A DNA stretch of 64,000 nucleotides from Pseudomonas paraglycinae (lineage in GTDB: Bacteria; Pseudomonadota; Gammaproteobacteria; Pseudomonadales; Pseudomonadaceae). The stretch spans positions 372,001 through 436,000 of the forward strand of contig NZ_BQHR01000001.1 of the NCBI RefSeq assembly GCF_021601625.1, written 5' to 3'. The notes beneath the pieces were generated by a model, which was not told the DNA's origin, ran no database searches, and was given only the letters and a program-made list of their open reading frames with translations. Position numbers and translations under genes: made by a program. Shown one piece after another: positions 20,377 through 32,153 of this stretch (positions are counted from its first letter, which is position 1; each line of letters starts with the position of its first letter).

Positions 20377-20404
20377 TCCACGGACCTTTTAAGGAGCCTA
20401 TCAA

Positions 20405-20635
20405 ATGGCACGTTTCTTCCGTCGTCGTAAATTCTGCCGCTTCACCGCTGAAGACGTGAAGGAGATCGATTACAAAGATCTCAACACTCTGAAAGCCTAC
20501 GTATCCGAGACCGGCAAAATCGTTCCAAGCCGCATCACCGGTACCAAAGCTCGTTATCAGCGTCAGCTGGCCACCGCTATCAAGCGCGCCCGCTTCCTGG
20601 CCCTGCTGGCCTACACCGACAGCCACGGCCGCTGA
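20405..20635 (+). CDS. rpsR: 30S ribosomal protein bS18
   Basis: Partner of bS6 on the 30S platform. The 76-aa sequence begins [20 protein letters not shown] and contains the conserved [20 protein letters not shown] segment. A GGAG ribosome site lies 8 bp upstream, 28 bp after rpsF. The bS6-bS18 dimer often represses its own operon by binding the leader RNA. The long leader here would allow that, but the structure was not resolved by eye. Confidence 0.98.
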
Positions 20636-20671
20636 GACCGGGCAGTCGACAAGTAGCAAAGGATTGAATGC

Positions 20672-21562
20672 ATGCGTGCCTTAGCTGAGTTCATCATGCG
20701 CGGCCGTATGCAGGCCACTCTCGTAGTGGCCGGGTGTGCAACATTGCCGTTGTTGTATTGGTTGGGTGCTGCCGCCGGGAGCCTGGTGCTTCTGCGGCGC
20801 GGATTGACCGACGCCCTGGGCGTCGTGTCGCTGGGACTGCTGCCGGCATTGATATGGTGGTTGTATGCCGATGACCCACGGGCACTTCTGGTGCTGCTGG
20901 GGTCTTCGGGGCTTGCGCTGGTGTTGCGCGCAAGCGAGTCCTGGGTCCGCACGCTGCTGGTCAGCGTAGCCATGGGGCTGGTGTTTTCAGTGGTGCTCGG
21001 GGCGGCGTTTGCGCCCCAGATCGAGATGCTGGCGCAGGCCTTGGTAAAGGTCATGCCCGCGCTTCTCGGTGATGCCTACCAACAATTGTCGGTAGACGAG
21101 CAGGCGCGTTTCGCGTCGCTGATCGCACCGGTCCTGACCGGCCTGATTGCGGCCTTGTTGCAGATCGTCAGCGTGCTGAGCCTGATTGTCGGGCGTTACT
21201 GGCAGGCGTTGTTGTACAACCCGGGTGGTTTTGGTCGCGAGTTTCGCGCCATCCGGATCCCGCTGGGACCGGCGATGTTACTGCTGGCGTTGATGCTTCT
21301 GGGCCCGAATCTCGGTGCACAGATGGCCATGTTGACGCCGTTGTGCAGTGTACCGCTGGTGTTCGCCGGGCTGGCCCTGATTCACGGGCTGGTGGCGCAA
21401 AGGCGACTGGCCGGTTTCTGGCTGGTGGGGTTGTACGTGACGCTGTTGCTGTTCATGCAGCTGATCTATCCGTTGCTCGTGGTTCTGGCCATTGTCGACA
21501 GCCTGATTGATTTTCGCGGTCGGGTGTCGAAAGACACCGATAACGCGAACGGTGAAGGTTAA
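20672..21562 (+). CDS. DUF2232/YybS-like membrane protein of the ribosomal operon
   Basis: A 296-aa protein with about eight hydrophobic segments (for example LVVAGCATLPLLYWLGAAAG, ALGVVSLGLLPALIWWLY, PAMLLLALMLLGP and LVGLYVTLLLFMQLIYPLL), so an integral inner-membrane protein. It resembles the DUF2232 (YybS) family. Its place between rpsR and rplI is conserved in Pseudomonas, but its function is unknown. It may help membrane-proximal assembly or have no link to ribosomes. It starts 36 bp after rpsR and ends 19 bp before rplI, so it is co-transcribed. Confidence 0.8.
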   Translation: MRALAEFIMRGRMQATLVVAGCATLPLLYWLGAAAGSLVLLRRGLTDALGVVSLGLLPALIWWLYADDPRALLVLLGSSGLALVLRASESWVRTLLVSVAMGLVFSVVLGAAFAPQIEMLAQALVKVMPALLGDAYQQLSVDEQARFASLIAPVLTGLIAALLQIVSVLSLIVGRYWQALLYNPGGFGREFRAIRIPLGPAMLLLALMLLGPNLGAQMAMLTPLCSVPLVFAGLALIHGLVAQRRLAGFWLVGLYVTLLLFMQLIYPLLVVLAIVDSLIDFRGRVSKDTDNANGEG

Positions 21563-21581
21563 AAGTTAAGAGGATTTCCAC

Positions 21582-22028
21582 ATGCAACTGATCCTTCTGG
21601 AAAAAATCGCCAACCTGGGCAACCTGGGCGACAAAGTAAACGTTAAGGCCGGTTACGGCCGTAACTACCTGCTGCCTTTCGGCAAAGCCACCGCTGCGAC
21701 CGCTGCCAACCTGGCTGCGTTCGAAGAGCGTCGCGCTGAGCTGGAAAAAGCCGCCGCAGACCGTAAAGCATCGGCTGAAAGCCGTGCTGCCCAACTGGCC
21801 GAGCTGGAAGTGACCATCACTGCCACCGCTGGCGACGAAGGCAAGCTGTTCGGTTCGATCGGTACTCACGACATCGCTGACGCACTGACCGCCTCCGGCG
21901 TTGAAGTTGCGAAAAGCGAAGTTCGTCTGCCGAACGGCACCATCCGCAACGTGGGTGAATTCGACGTGGCTGTGCACCTGCACGCCGAAGTTGAAGCCAC
22001 CGTACGCGTTGTCGTGGTAGCAGCTTAA
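21582..22028 (+). CDS. rplI: 50S ribosomal protein bL9
   Basis: Large-subunit protein at the base of the L1 stalk that limits frameshifting. The N-domain has [20 protein letters not shown] and [13 protein letters not shown] long connecting helix (about 45-75, Glu/Ala/Arg-rich) leads to the C-domain ([15 protein letters not shown]). It has 148 aa, an AGAGG ribosome site, and a terminator 48 bp after the stop. Confidence 0.98.
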   Translation: MQLILLEKIANLGNLGDKVNVKAGYGRNYLLPFGKATAATAANLAAFEERRAELEKAAADRKASAESRAAQLAELEVTITATAGDEGKLFGSIGTHDIADALTASGVEVAKSEVRLPNGTIRNVGEFDVAVHLHAEVEATVRVVVVAA

Positions 22029-22075
22029 GCAACACCCTGATCGACTGGCGGCTTGTCCGTCAGACGGTTAACATC

Positions 22076-22115
22076 GGGCACGATCCTGTTTACAGGTCGT
22101 GCCCTTTGTCTTTTT
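22076..22115 (+). terminator. terminator of the rpsF-rplI operon
   Basis: GGGCACGATCCTG pairs with CAGGTCGTGCCC around a short loop, then TTTGTCTTTTT. dnaB starts 33 bp later, so dnaB transcription depends on readthrough or a promoter overlapping this element. Confidence 0.8.
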
Positions 22116-22148
22116 GCACTCCCTGCTTTTCCTGATTAAAAAGTGGCC

Positions 22149-23546
22149 ATGAACGAAATCTCCGCTCCCGAGCAATACGATCTGCAAACCGCCGCGCTGA
22201 AGGTGCCGCCGCATTCCATCGAGGCCGAACAGGCCGTGCTCGGTGGTCTGATGCTGGACAACAACGCCTGGGAACGTGTGCTCGATCAAGTCTCCGACGG
22301 CGATTTCTACCGACATGACCACCGTCTGATTTTCCGGGCGATCGCCAAACTGGCCGATCAGAACCTGCCGATCGACGTCGTGACCCTTGCCGAGCAACTG
22401 GACAAGGAAGGTCAGACCTCGCAGGTCGGCGGCCTCGGTTACCTTGGCGAGCTGGCGAAAAACACGCCGTCCGTCGCCAACATCAAGGCCTATGCGCAGA
22501 TCGTCCGCCAGCGTGCGACGTTGCGTCAGCTGATCGGTATCAGCACCGAAATTGCCGACAGCGCCTTCAATCCCGAAGGCCGCACCGCCGAGGAAATCCT
22601 CGACGAAGCCGAGCGGCAGATCTTCGCGATTGCCGAGGCCCGGCCAAAAACCGGCGGTCCGGTGGGCGTGAATGACCTGTTGACCAAGGCCATCGACCGC
22701 ATCGACACCCTGTTCAACACCGCCGACTCGATCACCGGCCTGTCCACCGGCTACACCGACCTCGACGAGAAGACCAGCGGCCTGCAACCGGCCGACTTGA
22801 TCATCGTCGCCGGCCGTCCGTCGATGGGTAAGACCACCTTCGCGATGAACCTGGTGGAAAACGCCGTACTGCGCAGCGACAAGGTGGTGCTGGTGTACTC
22901 CCTCGAGATGCCAGGTGAATCGCTGATCATGCGTATGCTGTCGTCCCTCGGTCGTATCGACCAGACCAAGGTGCGTTCCGGCCAGCTGGAAGACGACGAC
23001 TGGCCGCGCCTGACCTCGGCGGTCAACCTGCTCAACGACCGCAAGCTGTTCATCGATGACACCGCCGGCATCAGCCCGTCGGAGATGCGTGCCCGGACCC
23101 GGCGTCTGGTGCGCGAGCACGGCGACATCGGCCTGATCATGATCGACTACCTGCAGCTGATGCAGATCCCCGGCTCCAGCGGTGACAACCGGACCAACGA
23201 GATTTCCGAGATCTCCCGATCCCTGAAAGCCCTGGCCAAGGAATTCAACTGCCCGGTAGTCGCCCTGTCGCAGCTCAACCGTTCCCTGGAACAACGTCCC
23301 AACAAGCGTCCGGTGAACTCCGACTTGCGGGAATCCGGAGCGATCGAGCAGGACGCCGACGTGATCATGTTCGTGTACCGGGACGAGGTGTATCACCCGG
23401 AGACCGAGCACAAGGGCATCGCCGAAATCATCATCGGCAAGCAGCGGAACGGCCCGATCGGCTTCATCCGCCTGGCCTTCATTGGCAAGTACACCCGCTT
23501 CGAAAACCTCGCGCCGGGCAGCTATAACTTCGACGACGACGAGTAA
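22149..23546 (+). CDS. dnaB: replicative DNA helicase DnaB
   Basis: Hexameric 5'-3' helicase of the replication fork. The start ATG at 22149 (MNEISAPEQYDLQTAALK) matches the usual Pseudomonas N-terminus, though a GTG two codons earlier is possible. The N-terminal primase-interacting domain spans about 20-125. The RecA-like domain has AGRPSMGKTTFAMN (Walker A), LIMIDYLQLM (Walker B) and SQLNRSLEQRPNKRPVNSDL (arginine-finger and H4 region). It has 465 aa with no intein or insertion. Confidence 0.97.
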   Translation: MNEISAPEQYDLQTAALKVPPHSIEAEQAVLGGLMLDNNAWERVLDQVSDGDFYRHDHRLIFRAIAKLADQNLPIDVVTLAEQLDKEGQTSQVGGLGYLGELAKNTPSVANIKAYAQIVRQRATLRQLIGISTEIADSAFNPEGRTAEEILDEAERQIFAIAEARPKTGGPVGVNDLLTKAIDRIDTLFNTADSITGLSTGYTDLDEKTSGLQPADLIIVAGRPSMGKTTFAMNLVENAVLRSDKVVLVYSLEMPGESLIMRMLSSLGRIDQTKVRSGQLEDDDWPRLTSAVNLLNDRKLFIDDTAGISPSEMRARTRRLVREHGDIGLIMIDYLQLMQIPGSSGDNRTNEISEISRSLKALAKEFNCPVVALSQLNRSLEQRPNKRPVNSDLRESGAIEQDADVIMFVYRDEVYHPETEHKGIAEIIIGKQRNGPIGFIRLAFIGKYTRFENLAPGSYNFDDDE

Positions 23547-23590
23547 ATCTGTCGTCGTCTGAAAGCCCCTGATATTTCCGACCACAGCCG

Positions 23591-23619
23591 TCGGAATTGG
23601 TCATTTTTTGTGCTATATT
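23591..23619 (+). promoter_or_regulatory. possible extended -10 promoter of ygiQ
   Basis: TGCTATATT at 23611-23619 is an extended -10 element. The -35 position holds only a weak match. It lies 40 bp before the ygiQ start, in a gap of 112 bp after dnaB. Confidence 0.45.
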
Positions 23620-23658
23620 CCGCGCCCGCGATTTTGCACCTCAACACCGGTCATCGAC

Positions 23659-25962
<2,304 letters not shown>

Positions 25963-25965
25963 CGA

Positions 25966-25993
25966 GAACGCCAACCTTCGGGTTGGCGTTTTG
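25966..25993 (+). terminator. terminator after ygiQ
   Basis: GAACGCCAACC pairs with GGTTGGCGTTT through a TTCG tetraloop and runs into T-rich sequence. Confidence 0.85.
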
Positions 25994-26009
25994 CATTTAG
26001 GAGCTCAAT

Positions 26010-26119
26010 GATCGTTCCCACGTCGAACCGTCTGCGTGGGAATGCCTCCAGGGACGCTCCGCGTCCAGTGACGCAGAGCGTCACGGGCTGCATTCCCACG
26101 CAGGAGCGTGGGAACGATC
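26010..26119. repeat. GATCGTTCCCACG-type palindromic repeat, copy A
   Basis: The outer arms GATCGTTCCCACG and CGTGGGAACGATC enclose nested inverted segments (GACGCTCCGCGTC-like, then GACGCAGAGCGTC). Related to copies at 39532-39638 and 56650-56771 and to a single hairpin at 50255-50285. It fills much of the 340-bp gap between ygiQ and the transglutaminase operon. Confidence 0.85.
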
Positions 26120-26190
26120 ACGGGAGAGGGTCAGGGGAAGGGGCTCCTCGCAACATTTGCGTGCAACTGTGCCAAACCATTTCACCGCAT

Positions 26191-26207
26191 CGCCCGATTT
26201 TGGTGCT
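26191..26207 (+). promoter_or_regulatory. NtrC-like enhancer site
   Basis: The 17-bp sequence CGCCCGATTTTGGTGCT matches 13 of 17 positions of the NtrC-type site TGCACCATTTTGGTGCA, with a perfect right half TTTTGGTGC. It lies about 43 bp upstream of the sigma-54 -24 element. Confidence 0.5.
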
Positions 26208-26249
26208 GTACTGCCCTAAGCATTCCGGGAAAGCGCCCAAGCCTCTGCA

Positions 26250-26264
26250 TGGCATAAGTCTTGC
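26250..26264 (+). promoter_or_regulatory. sigma-54 promoter of the transglutaminase/ATP-grasp operon
   Basis: TGGCATAAGTCTTGC matches TGGCACG-N4-TTGC with the invariant GG and GC correctly spaced (-24/-12). Transcription would start near 26275, giving a leader of about 28 nt before the GTG start at 26303 and including the AGGAGG site. Confidence 0.65.
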
Positions 26265-26302
26265 GCGCTTTCGAATACGCTTGGGCTCGCAGGAGGCACG
26301 CC

Positions 26303-29300
26303 GTGTCGATTCATGTCGCATTGCATCACGTCACCCATTACCGCTACGACCGCGCTGTCGAACTCGGCCCGCAGATCGTGCGGCTGCGCCCGGCTGCCCA
26401 CAGCCGCACGCGGATTCTGTCCTATTCACTGAAAGTCTCGCCCGAGCAGCACTTCATCAACTGGCAGCAGGACCCTCAGGGCAACTACCTCGCACGGCTG
26501 GTGTTCCCCGAGAAAACCGCCGAACTGCGGATCGAGGTCGATCTGCTGGCCGAGATGGCGGTGTTCAACCCGTTCGACTTTTTCCTCGAGCCCTACGCCG
26601 AGAAAATCCCCTTCGCCTACGCCGCCGATGAACGCAAGGAGCTGGCGCCGTACCTCGAAACCCTGCCGCTGACGCCGAAATTCAAGGCCTATCTGGACGC
26701 CATCGACCGCACGCCGCTGCCGGCCGTGGATTTCCTGGTGGCGCTCAACCAGCGTTTGAGCGAAGACATCAATTACCTGATCCGCATGGAGCCGGGCGTA
26801 CAGACCCCGGAACACACCCTCGAACACGCCTCCGGTTCCTGCCGCGATTCGGCGTGGCTGCTGGTGCAACTGCTGCGTAACCTCGGGCTGGCGGCGCGTT
26901 TCGTCTCCGGTTATCTGATTCAACTGACCGCCGATGTGAAAAGCCTCGACGGCCCGTCCGGCACCGAAGTGGACTTCACCGACCTGCACGCGTGGTGCGA
27001 AGTGTATCTGCCCGGCGCCGGCTGGATCGGCCTTGATGCGACTTCCGGACTGTTCGCCGGTGAAGGGCATATCCCGCTGGCCTGCAGTCCCGATCCATCG
27101 TCGGCGGCGCCGATCAGCGGTCTGGTGGAGCCTTGCGAGTGCGAATTCAGCCACGAAATGTCCGTGGAGCGAATCTGGGAAGCACCGCGGGTCACCAAGC
27201 CCTACACCGATGAGCAATGGCTGGCGATCCAGGCGCTGGGCCGGCAGATCGATGCCGACCTGCTGGAAGGCGATGTGCGCCTGACCATGGGCGGCGAGCC
27301 GACCTTCGTGTCCATCGACGACCCCGACGGCGCCGAATGGAACACCGCCGCGCTGGGCCCGGACAAGCGCCGGCTCTCCGCCGAACTGTTCCAGCGCATG
27401 CGCAAGCACTACGCGCCCAAAGGGCTGGTGCATTTCGGCCAGGGCAAATGGTATCCGGGTGAGCAACTGCCGCGCTGGTCGCTGAATTGCTACTGGCGCC
27501 GCGACGGCGTGCCGATCTGGCATAACGATGCACTGATCGCCGATGAGCAGCAGGATTACGGCGCCACGGGTGAACTGGCCGGGCGCTTTCTGGCGAGCGT
27601 CGCCGAACGCCTGAAACTGCCGACACGCTTCGTCTTCCCGGCCTACGAAGACAATTTCTATTACCTCTGGCGCGAGGGCGCCTTGCCGAGCAACGTCAGC
27701 GCCGAAGACTCGCGCCTGGAGGAGCCGCTGGAACGTGCGCGACTGCGCAAGGTGTTCAGTCAGGGGTTGGACAAGATCATCGGCCAGGTGCTGCCGCTGG
27801 CGCGCACCGCCAAGGGCGATCAATGGCAGAGTGGGCGCTGGTATCTGCGCGATGAGCATTGCCGGTTGGTGCCGGGAGATTCGCCGCTCGGCTATCGCCT
27901 GCCATTGGGGTCGCAGCCTTGGGTGAAAGCGGCGGAGTATCCGTTCATTCATCCGAACGACCCGAACCAGGACTTCCCCGAACTGCCCGAAACATCGCAG
28001 CTCAAAGAACACGGCGAGCCGGCGCTGGCGGACGAACGTGTGCCGAAGATCGACGAGTCCGCCGACTGGCTGACCCGCACCGCCTTCTGCGCCGAGGCCC
28101 GGGAAGGCCGGTTGTACCTGTTCATGCCGCCACTGGAGCGGGTCGAGGATTATCTGGAGCTGGTGGCCGCCATCGAAGCTACCGCCGAGGAGCTGCATTG
28201 CCCGGTATTGCTGGAGGGCTACGAGCCGCCGAACGATCCGCGCCTGAGCAATTTCCGCATCACCCCGGATCCCGGCGTGATCGAGGTCAACGTGCAGCCG
28301 TCGGCGACCTGGGACGAGCTGGTCGAGCGCACCGAATTTCTGTACGAAGAAGCGCGCCAGACCCGACTGTCCACCGAGAAATTCATGGTCGACGGGCGAC
28401 ATACCGGAACCGGCGGCGGCAACCATTTCGTGCTCGGCGGCGCGACACCGGGCGATTCACCGTTTCTGCGCCGTCCGGATCTGCTGCGCAGCCTGATCAG
28501 CTACTGGCACAACCATCCTTCGCTGTCCTACCTGTTTTCCGGCCTGTTCATTGGCCCGACCTCTCAGGCACCGCGAGTCGATGAAGCGCGCAACGATGCG
28601 CTGTATGAGCTGGAAATCGCTTTCGCGCAGATGCCGGCGCCGGGAGAGGAATGCCCGCCGTGGTTGGTCGATCGCTTGTTGCGCAATCTGCTGATCGACG
28701 TCACTGGCAACACCCATCGCGCGGAGTTCTGCATCGACAAGCTGTATTCACCGGATGGCGCCACTGGGCGCCTCGGTCTGCTGGAGTTGCGTGCGTTCGA
28801 GATGCCGCCCCATGCGCGCATGAGTTTGGCTCAGCAACTGTTGTTGCGGGCGCTGATGGCGCGGTTCTGGCGCGAGCCTTATGCGCCGCCGAAACTGGTG
28901 CGCTGGGGTACGGAGCTGCACGACCGTTTCCTGCTGCCGCATTTCATCGAGCAGGACTTCGCCGACGTCATCGTCGAACTCAACAATGCCGGTTATCCAC
29001 TGCGCGCCGAATGGTTCGCGGCGCACCTTGAATTTCGTTTCCCCAAGGTCGGCGATTACGCCGTCAACGGTATCGAGCTGGAATTGCGTCAGGCCCTTGA
29101 ACCCTGGCATGTCTTGGGCGAGGAGGGCGCGGCGGGCGGTACGGTGCGCTACGTCGACTCATCGCTGGAGCGCTTGCAGGTCAAACTCACGGGACTGCCG
29201 CCGCAGCGTTACCTGCTGACCTGCAATGGAATACCGGTGCCGCTGCAATCGACCGGCCGGGTGGGCGAGTTTGTCGCGGGTGTGCGTTTCCGCGCGTGGC

Positions 29301-29578
29301 AACCGGCCAATTGCCTGCAACCGACGATCCCGGTGCATGCGCCGCTGGTATTCGACTTGCTCGATACCTGGATGCAGCGCTCGCTGGGCGGCTGCCAGTA
29401 CCACGTCGCCCATCCGGGCGGGCGCAATTACGAAACGCTGCCGGTCAACGCCAACGAGGCGGAGAGCCGGCGCATGGCGCGTTTCTTCCGCATCGGACAT
29501 ACGCCGGGGAAACTTCCGATACCCAATGTCGAAACGAACGACGAGCTACCGATGACTCTCGATTTACGACGTTTTTGA
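26303..29578 (+). CDS. transglutaminase / DUF2126 protein (predicted amidoligase-linked peptidase-ligase)
   Basis: A 1091-aa cytoplasmic protein. The GTG start at 26303 (MSIHVALHHVTHYRYDR) has AGGAGG at 26291-26296. Residues about 1-85 are the bacterial transglutaminase N-terminal domain. About 150-260 is the transglutaminase-like cysteine-protease core with Cys180 (GSCRDSAW), His229 (DLHAWCEVY) and Asp245 (GLDATSG). The rest is DUF2126, with MGGEPTFVSIDDPDGAEWN and GGGNHFVLGG. Known members cluster with ATP-grasp and alpha-E proteins, and comparative genomics has proposed peptide synthesis or tagging and its reversal. No substrate is established. It is first in a three-gene operon; 88 bp separate it from the next gene. 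Confidence 0.88.
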   Translation: MSIHVALHHVTHYRYDRAVELGPQIVRLRPAAHSRTRILSYSLKVSPEQHFINWQQDPQGNYLARLVFPEKTAELRIEVDLLAEMAVFNPFDFFLEPYAEKIPFAYAADERKELAPYLETLPLTPKFKAYLDAIDRTPLPAVDFLVALNQRLSEDINYLIRMEPGVQTPEHTLEHASGSCRDSAWLLVQLLRNLGLAARFVSGYLIQLTADVKSLDGPSGTEVDFTDLHAWCEVYLPGAGWIGLDATSGLFAGEGHIPLACSPDPSSAAPISGLVEPCECEFSHEMSVERIWEAPRVTKPYTDEQWLAIQALGRQIDADLLEGDVRLTMGGEPTFVSIDDPDGAEWNTAALGPDKRRLSAELFQRMRKHYAPKGLVHFGQGKWYPGEQLPRWSLNCYWRRDGVPIWHNDALIADEQQDYGATGELAGRFLASVAERLKLPTRFVFPAYEDNFYYLWREGALPSNVSAEDSRLEEPLERARLRKVFSQGLDKIIGQVLPLARTAKGDQWQSGRWYLRDEHCRLVPGDSPLGYRLPLGSQPWVKAAEYPFIHPNDPNQDFPELPETSQLKEHGEPALADERVPKIDESADWLTRTAFCAEAREGRLYLFMPPLERVEDYLELVAAIEATAEELHCPVLLEGYEPPNDPRLSNFRITPDPGVIEVNVQPSATWDELVERTEFLYEEARQTRLSTEKFMVDGRHTGTGGGNHFVLGGATPGDSPFLRRPDLLRSLISYWHNHPSLSYLFSGLFIGPTSQAPRVDEARNDALYELEIAFAQMPAPGEECPPWLVDRLLRNLLIDVTGNTHRAEFCIDKLYSPDGATGRLGLLELRAFEMPPHARMSLAQQLLLRALMARFWREPYAPPKLVRWGTELHDRFLLPHFIEQDFADVIVELNNAGYPLRAEWFAAHLEFRFPKVGDYAVNGIELELRQALEPWHVLGEEGAAGGTVRYVDSSLERLQVKLTGLPPQRYLLTCNGIPVPLQSTGRVGEFVAGVRFRAWQPANCLQPTIPVHAPLVFDLLDTWMQRSLGGCQYHVAHPGGRNYETLPVNANEAESRRMARFFRIGHTPGKLPIPNVETNDELPMTLDLRRF

Positions 29579-29666
29579 TTCGTACACGACCCCCGGATTT
29601 TTCGTATATCCGGGCGTCATGTGCCTGCGTTAGTCTGACCGTTCCTTGCCGGCTGCCGAGCTTTCC

Positions 29667-32153
29667 ATGCCTGACCTGCTTGACCGCTACCCGCTGACGG
29701 CGGGCACCTATCACGAACTGCTCGACGACAGCGGGGCGGTGCGCCCGCACTGGCGGCGACTGGTCGACCAATTGCAGCGCAGCACCCCGGCGCAACTGGT
29801 GCAGCGTCAGGCGTTGCTGACCCGGCAGATTCAGGAAAACGGCGTCACCTACAACGTCTATGCCGACCCCAAGGGCGCGGATCGTCCGTGGGAACTGGAT
29901 CTGCTGCCCCACGTGATCGCCGCTGACGAGTGGCAACAACTGTCCGCCGGAATCGCCCAGCGCGCGCGGCTGCTCAATGCGGTGCTGGCGGATCTGTACG
30001 GCCCGCAGCGGCTGATCAGCGAAGGGCTGCTGCCGGCAGAACTGGTGTTCGGCCATAACAACTTCCTCTGGCCCTGTCAGGGCATTGCGCCACCGGACGG
30101 GGCCTTTCTGCATCTGTATGCCGTGGATCTTGCGCGCACGCCCGACGGGCGCTGGTGGGTGACGGCGGATCGTACCCAGGCGCCATCCGGCGCCGGTTAC
30201 GCGCTGGAAAATCGCACCATCGTGTCCCGCGCCTTTCCCGAGTTGTACCGGGATCTGAAAGTGCAGCATCTGGCCGGCTTCTTCCGCACCTTGCAGGAAA
30301 CCCTGGCCCGTCAGGCCCCCTGCGACGATGACGCGCCGCTGGTGGTGTTGCTGACCCCGGGGCGTTTCAACGAAAGCTATTTCGAGCATCTCTATCTCGC
30401 CCGCCAGCTCGGTTATCCGCTGGTGGAGGGTGGAGACCTGACGGTGCGTGATGCCACGGTCTACCTGAAAACCCTCAGCGGCCTGCGCCGGGTGCACGCG
30501 ATCATGCGCCGGCTCGACGATGACTTCTGCGATCCGCTGGAATTGCGCACGGATTCGGCGCTCGGCGTTCCGGGATTGCTGGAGGCGGTGCGTCAGGGCC
30601 GGGTGCTGGTGGCGAACGCGCTGGGCAGTGGCGTGCTGGAGTCGCCGGGGTTGCTGGGTTTCCTGCCGAAGATCAATCAGTACCTGTTCGGCGAAGAGCT
30701 GATTCTGCCGTCCATTGCCACGTGGTGGTGCGGCGAAGCGCCGGTGTTGGCCCAGGCCCTGGAAAAACTGCCGGAGCTGTTGATCAAACCGGCGTTTCCG
30801 TCGCAAAGTTTTGCGCCGGTATTTGGTCGGGATCTGAGCGAAAAACAGCGTGAAAGTCTCGCCGCGCGCATGCAGGCCCGGCCTTATGCTTATGTCGCGC
30901 AAGAACTCGCCCAGTTGTCCCAGGCGCCGATCTGGCAGCCCGAGGACGGGCAACTGCAACCCCGGGCAATCGGCATGCGCATGTACGCGGTGGCGAGTCA
31001 CGACGGTTATCGGGTGCTGCCCGGTGGCCTGACCCGGGTCGCGGCAGAAGCCGATGCCGAAGTGGTGTCGATGCAGCGCGGTGGCGCGAGCAAGGACACT
31101 TGGGTGCTGGGGGATCGACCGCCCAGCGGTGAACAGTGGAAAGCCCAGCGCAACATCGGTGTGCCCGATCTGGTGCGACGCGATCCGTATCTGCCGTCGC
31201 GGGTGGTGGAAAACCTGTTCTGGTTCGGCCGTTACTGCGAGCGTTGCGACGACAGCGCGCGGCTGCTGCGGATCATGCTCGCGCGTTACGTCGACGGCGA
31301 TGACCCGCAAGCCCTGCAGGCTGCGGTGGATCTGGGCGAGCGACTGATGCTGCTGCCGGACGAAGGTGAACTGCCGGAGCGCTTGCTCGCGGCGCTGCTC
31401 GGCGAGGACTGGTCGTTCAGTTTGCGTTCCAACCTGCAACGCTTGCAGTGGGCGGCATCGCAAGTGCGTGGCAAGCTCTCGCGGGAAAACTGGCAGGCGC
31501 TGGTGGAGCTGCAGCGTGAGGCTTCAGAGCTGGACACTGACGAGCCGGATTTCGGCGAACTGCTGGATTTTCTCAACCGGTTGGTGATGTCGCTGGCGGC
31601 GCTGTCCGGGTTTGCCCTTGACGACATGACTCGCGACGAAGGCTGGCGCTTCCTGATGATCGGCCGGCGGATCGAGCGCCTGCAATTTCTCAGCAGCAGC
31701 CTCGCGGGTTTCTTGCGCGGCGCTGGCGCGTTCGATCAGGCCGGGCTTGAGTGGTTGCTTGAGCTGGGCAACAGCAGCATCACCTATCGCTCGCGTTATC
31801 TGGCGGTGGCGCAGTTGATTCCGGTGCTCGACCTGTTGCTGCTGGATGAGCAGAACCCCCATGCGGTGCTGTTCCAGTTGAAGCTGGTGACTCGCACCTT
31901 GAAGCGGCTGAATGATGACTTCGGTGTGCCGAGGGAGGCAGGATTGCCGCCGCTGGTCGAGCGTCTGGCGCGCTTCGATCTGAGCTGTCTGGAGAATCCG
32001 CTGTTCGGCGAATCCAGCGTGCGCGCGGCCCTCGACGGTCTGGCGGACCTGCTGCAGGAAATCGCCGACGCCAGCAGTCAGGTGTCGGATCGACTGGCCC
32101 TGCGCCATTTCGCCCATGTCGATGATGTCAGCCAGCGCACGGTGTCCGTCTGA
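29667..32153 (+). CDS. circularly permuted ATP-grasp ligase fused to alpha-E (DUF403) domain
   Basis: An 828-aa fusion. Residues about 1-480 are the circularly permuted ATP-grasp type 2 domain (DUF404/DUF407), with segments KGADRPWELDLLPHVI, VFGHNNFLWPCQG, LLTPGRFNESYFEH and LEGGDLTVRD-like text (VEGGDLTVRD). Such domains are predicted to form peptide bonds using ATP. Residues about 510-828 are the all-helical alpha-E domain (LPSRVVENLFWFGRYCERCD, ITYRSRYLAVAQLIPVLDLL). In many bacteria these are two genes, but here they are one. The start at 29667 (MPDLLDRYPLTAG) is the first ATG, and the ribosome site is weak. The stop overlaps the next start. Confidence 0.88.
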   Translation: MPDLLDRYPLTAGTYHELLDDSGAVRPHWRRLVDQLQRSTPAQLVQRQALLTRQIQENGVTYNVYADPKGADRPWELDLLPHVIAADEWQQLSAGIAQRARLLNAVLADLYGPQRLISEGLLPAELVFGHNNFLWPCQGIAPPDGAFLHLYAVDLARTPDGRWWVTADRTQAPSGAGYALENRTIVSRAFPELYRDLKVQHLAGFFRTLQETLARQAPCDDDAPLVVLLTPGRFNESYFEHLYLARQLGYPLVEGGDLTVRDATVYLKTLSGLRRVHAIMRRLDDDFCDPLELRTDSALGVPGLLEAVRQGRVLVANALGSGVLESPGLLGFLPKINQYLFGEELILPSIATWWCGEAPVLAQALEKLPELLIKPAFPSQSFAPVFGRDLSEKQRESLAARMQARPYAYVAQELAQLSQAPIWQPEDGQLQPRAIGMRMYAVASHDGYRVLPGGLTRVAAEADAEVVSMQRGGASKDTWVLGDRPPSGEQWKAQRNIGVPDLVRRDPYLPSRVVENLFWFGRYCERCDDSARLLRIMLARYVDGDDPQALQAAVDLGERLMLLPDEGELPERLLAALLGEDWSFSLRSNLQRLQWAASQVRGKLSRENWQALVELQREASELDTDEPDFGELLDFLNRLVMSLAALSGFALDDMTRDEGWRFLMIGRRIERLQFLSSSLAGFLRGAGAFDQAGLEWLLELGNSSITYRSRYLAVAQLIPVLDLLLLDEQNPHAVLFQLKLVTRTLKRLNDDFGVPREAGLPPLVERLARFDLSCLENPLFGESSVRAALDGLADLLQEIADASSQVSDRLALRHFAHVDDVSQRTVSV

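Noticed and set aside
26008-26631. Plus-strand open frame of 207 codons starting in repeat copy A
   Set aside because: It reads through a palindromic repeat and then out of frame over the transglutaminase gene. No coding signal.
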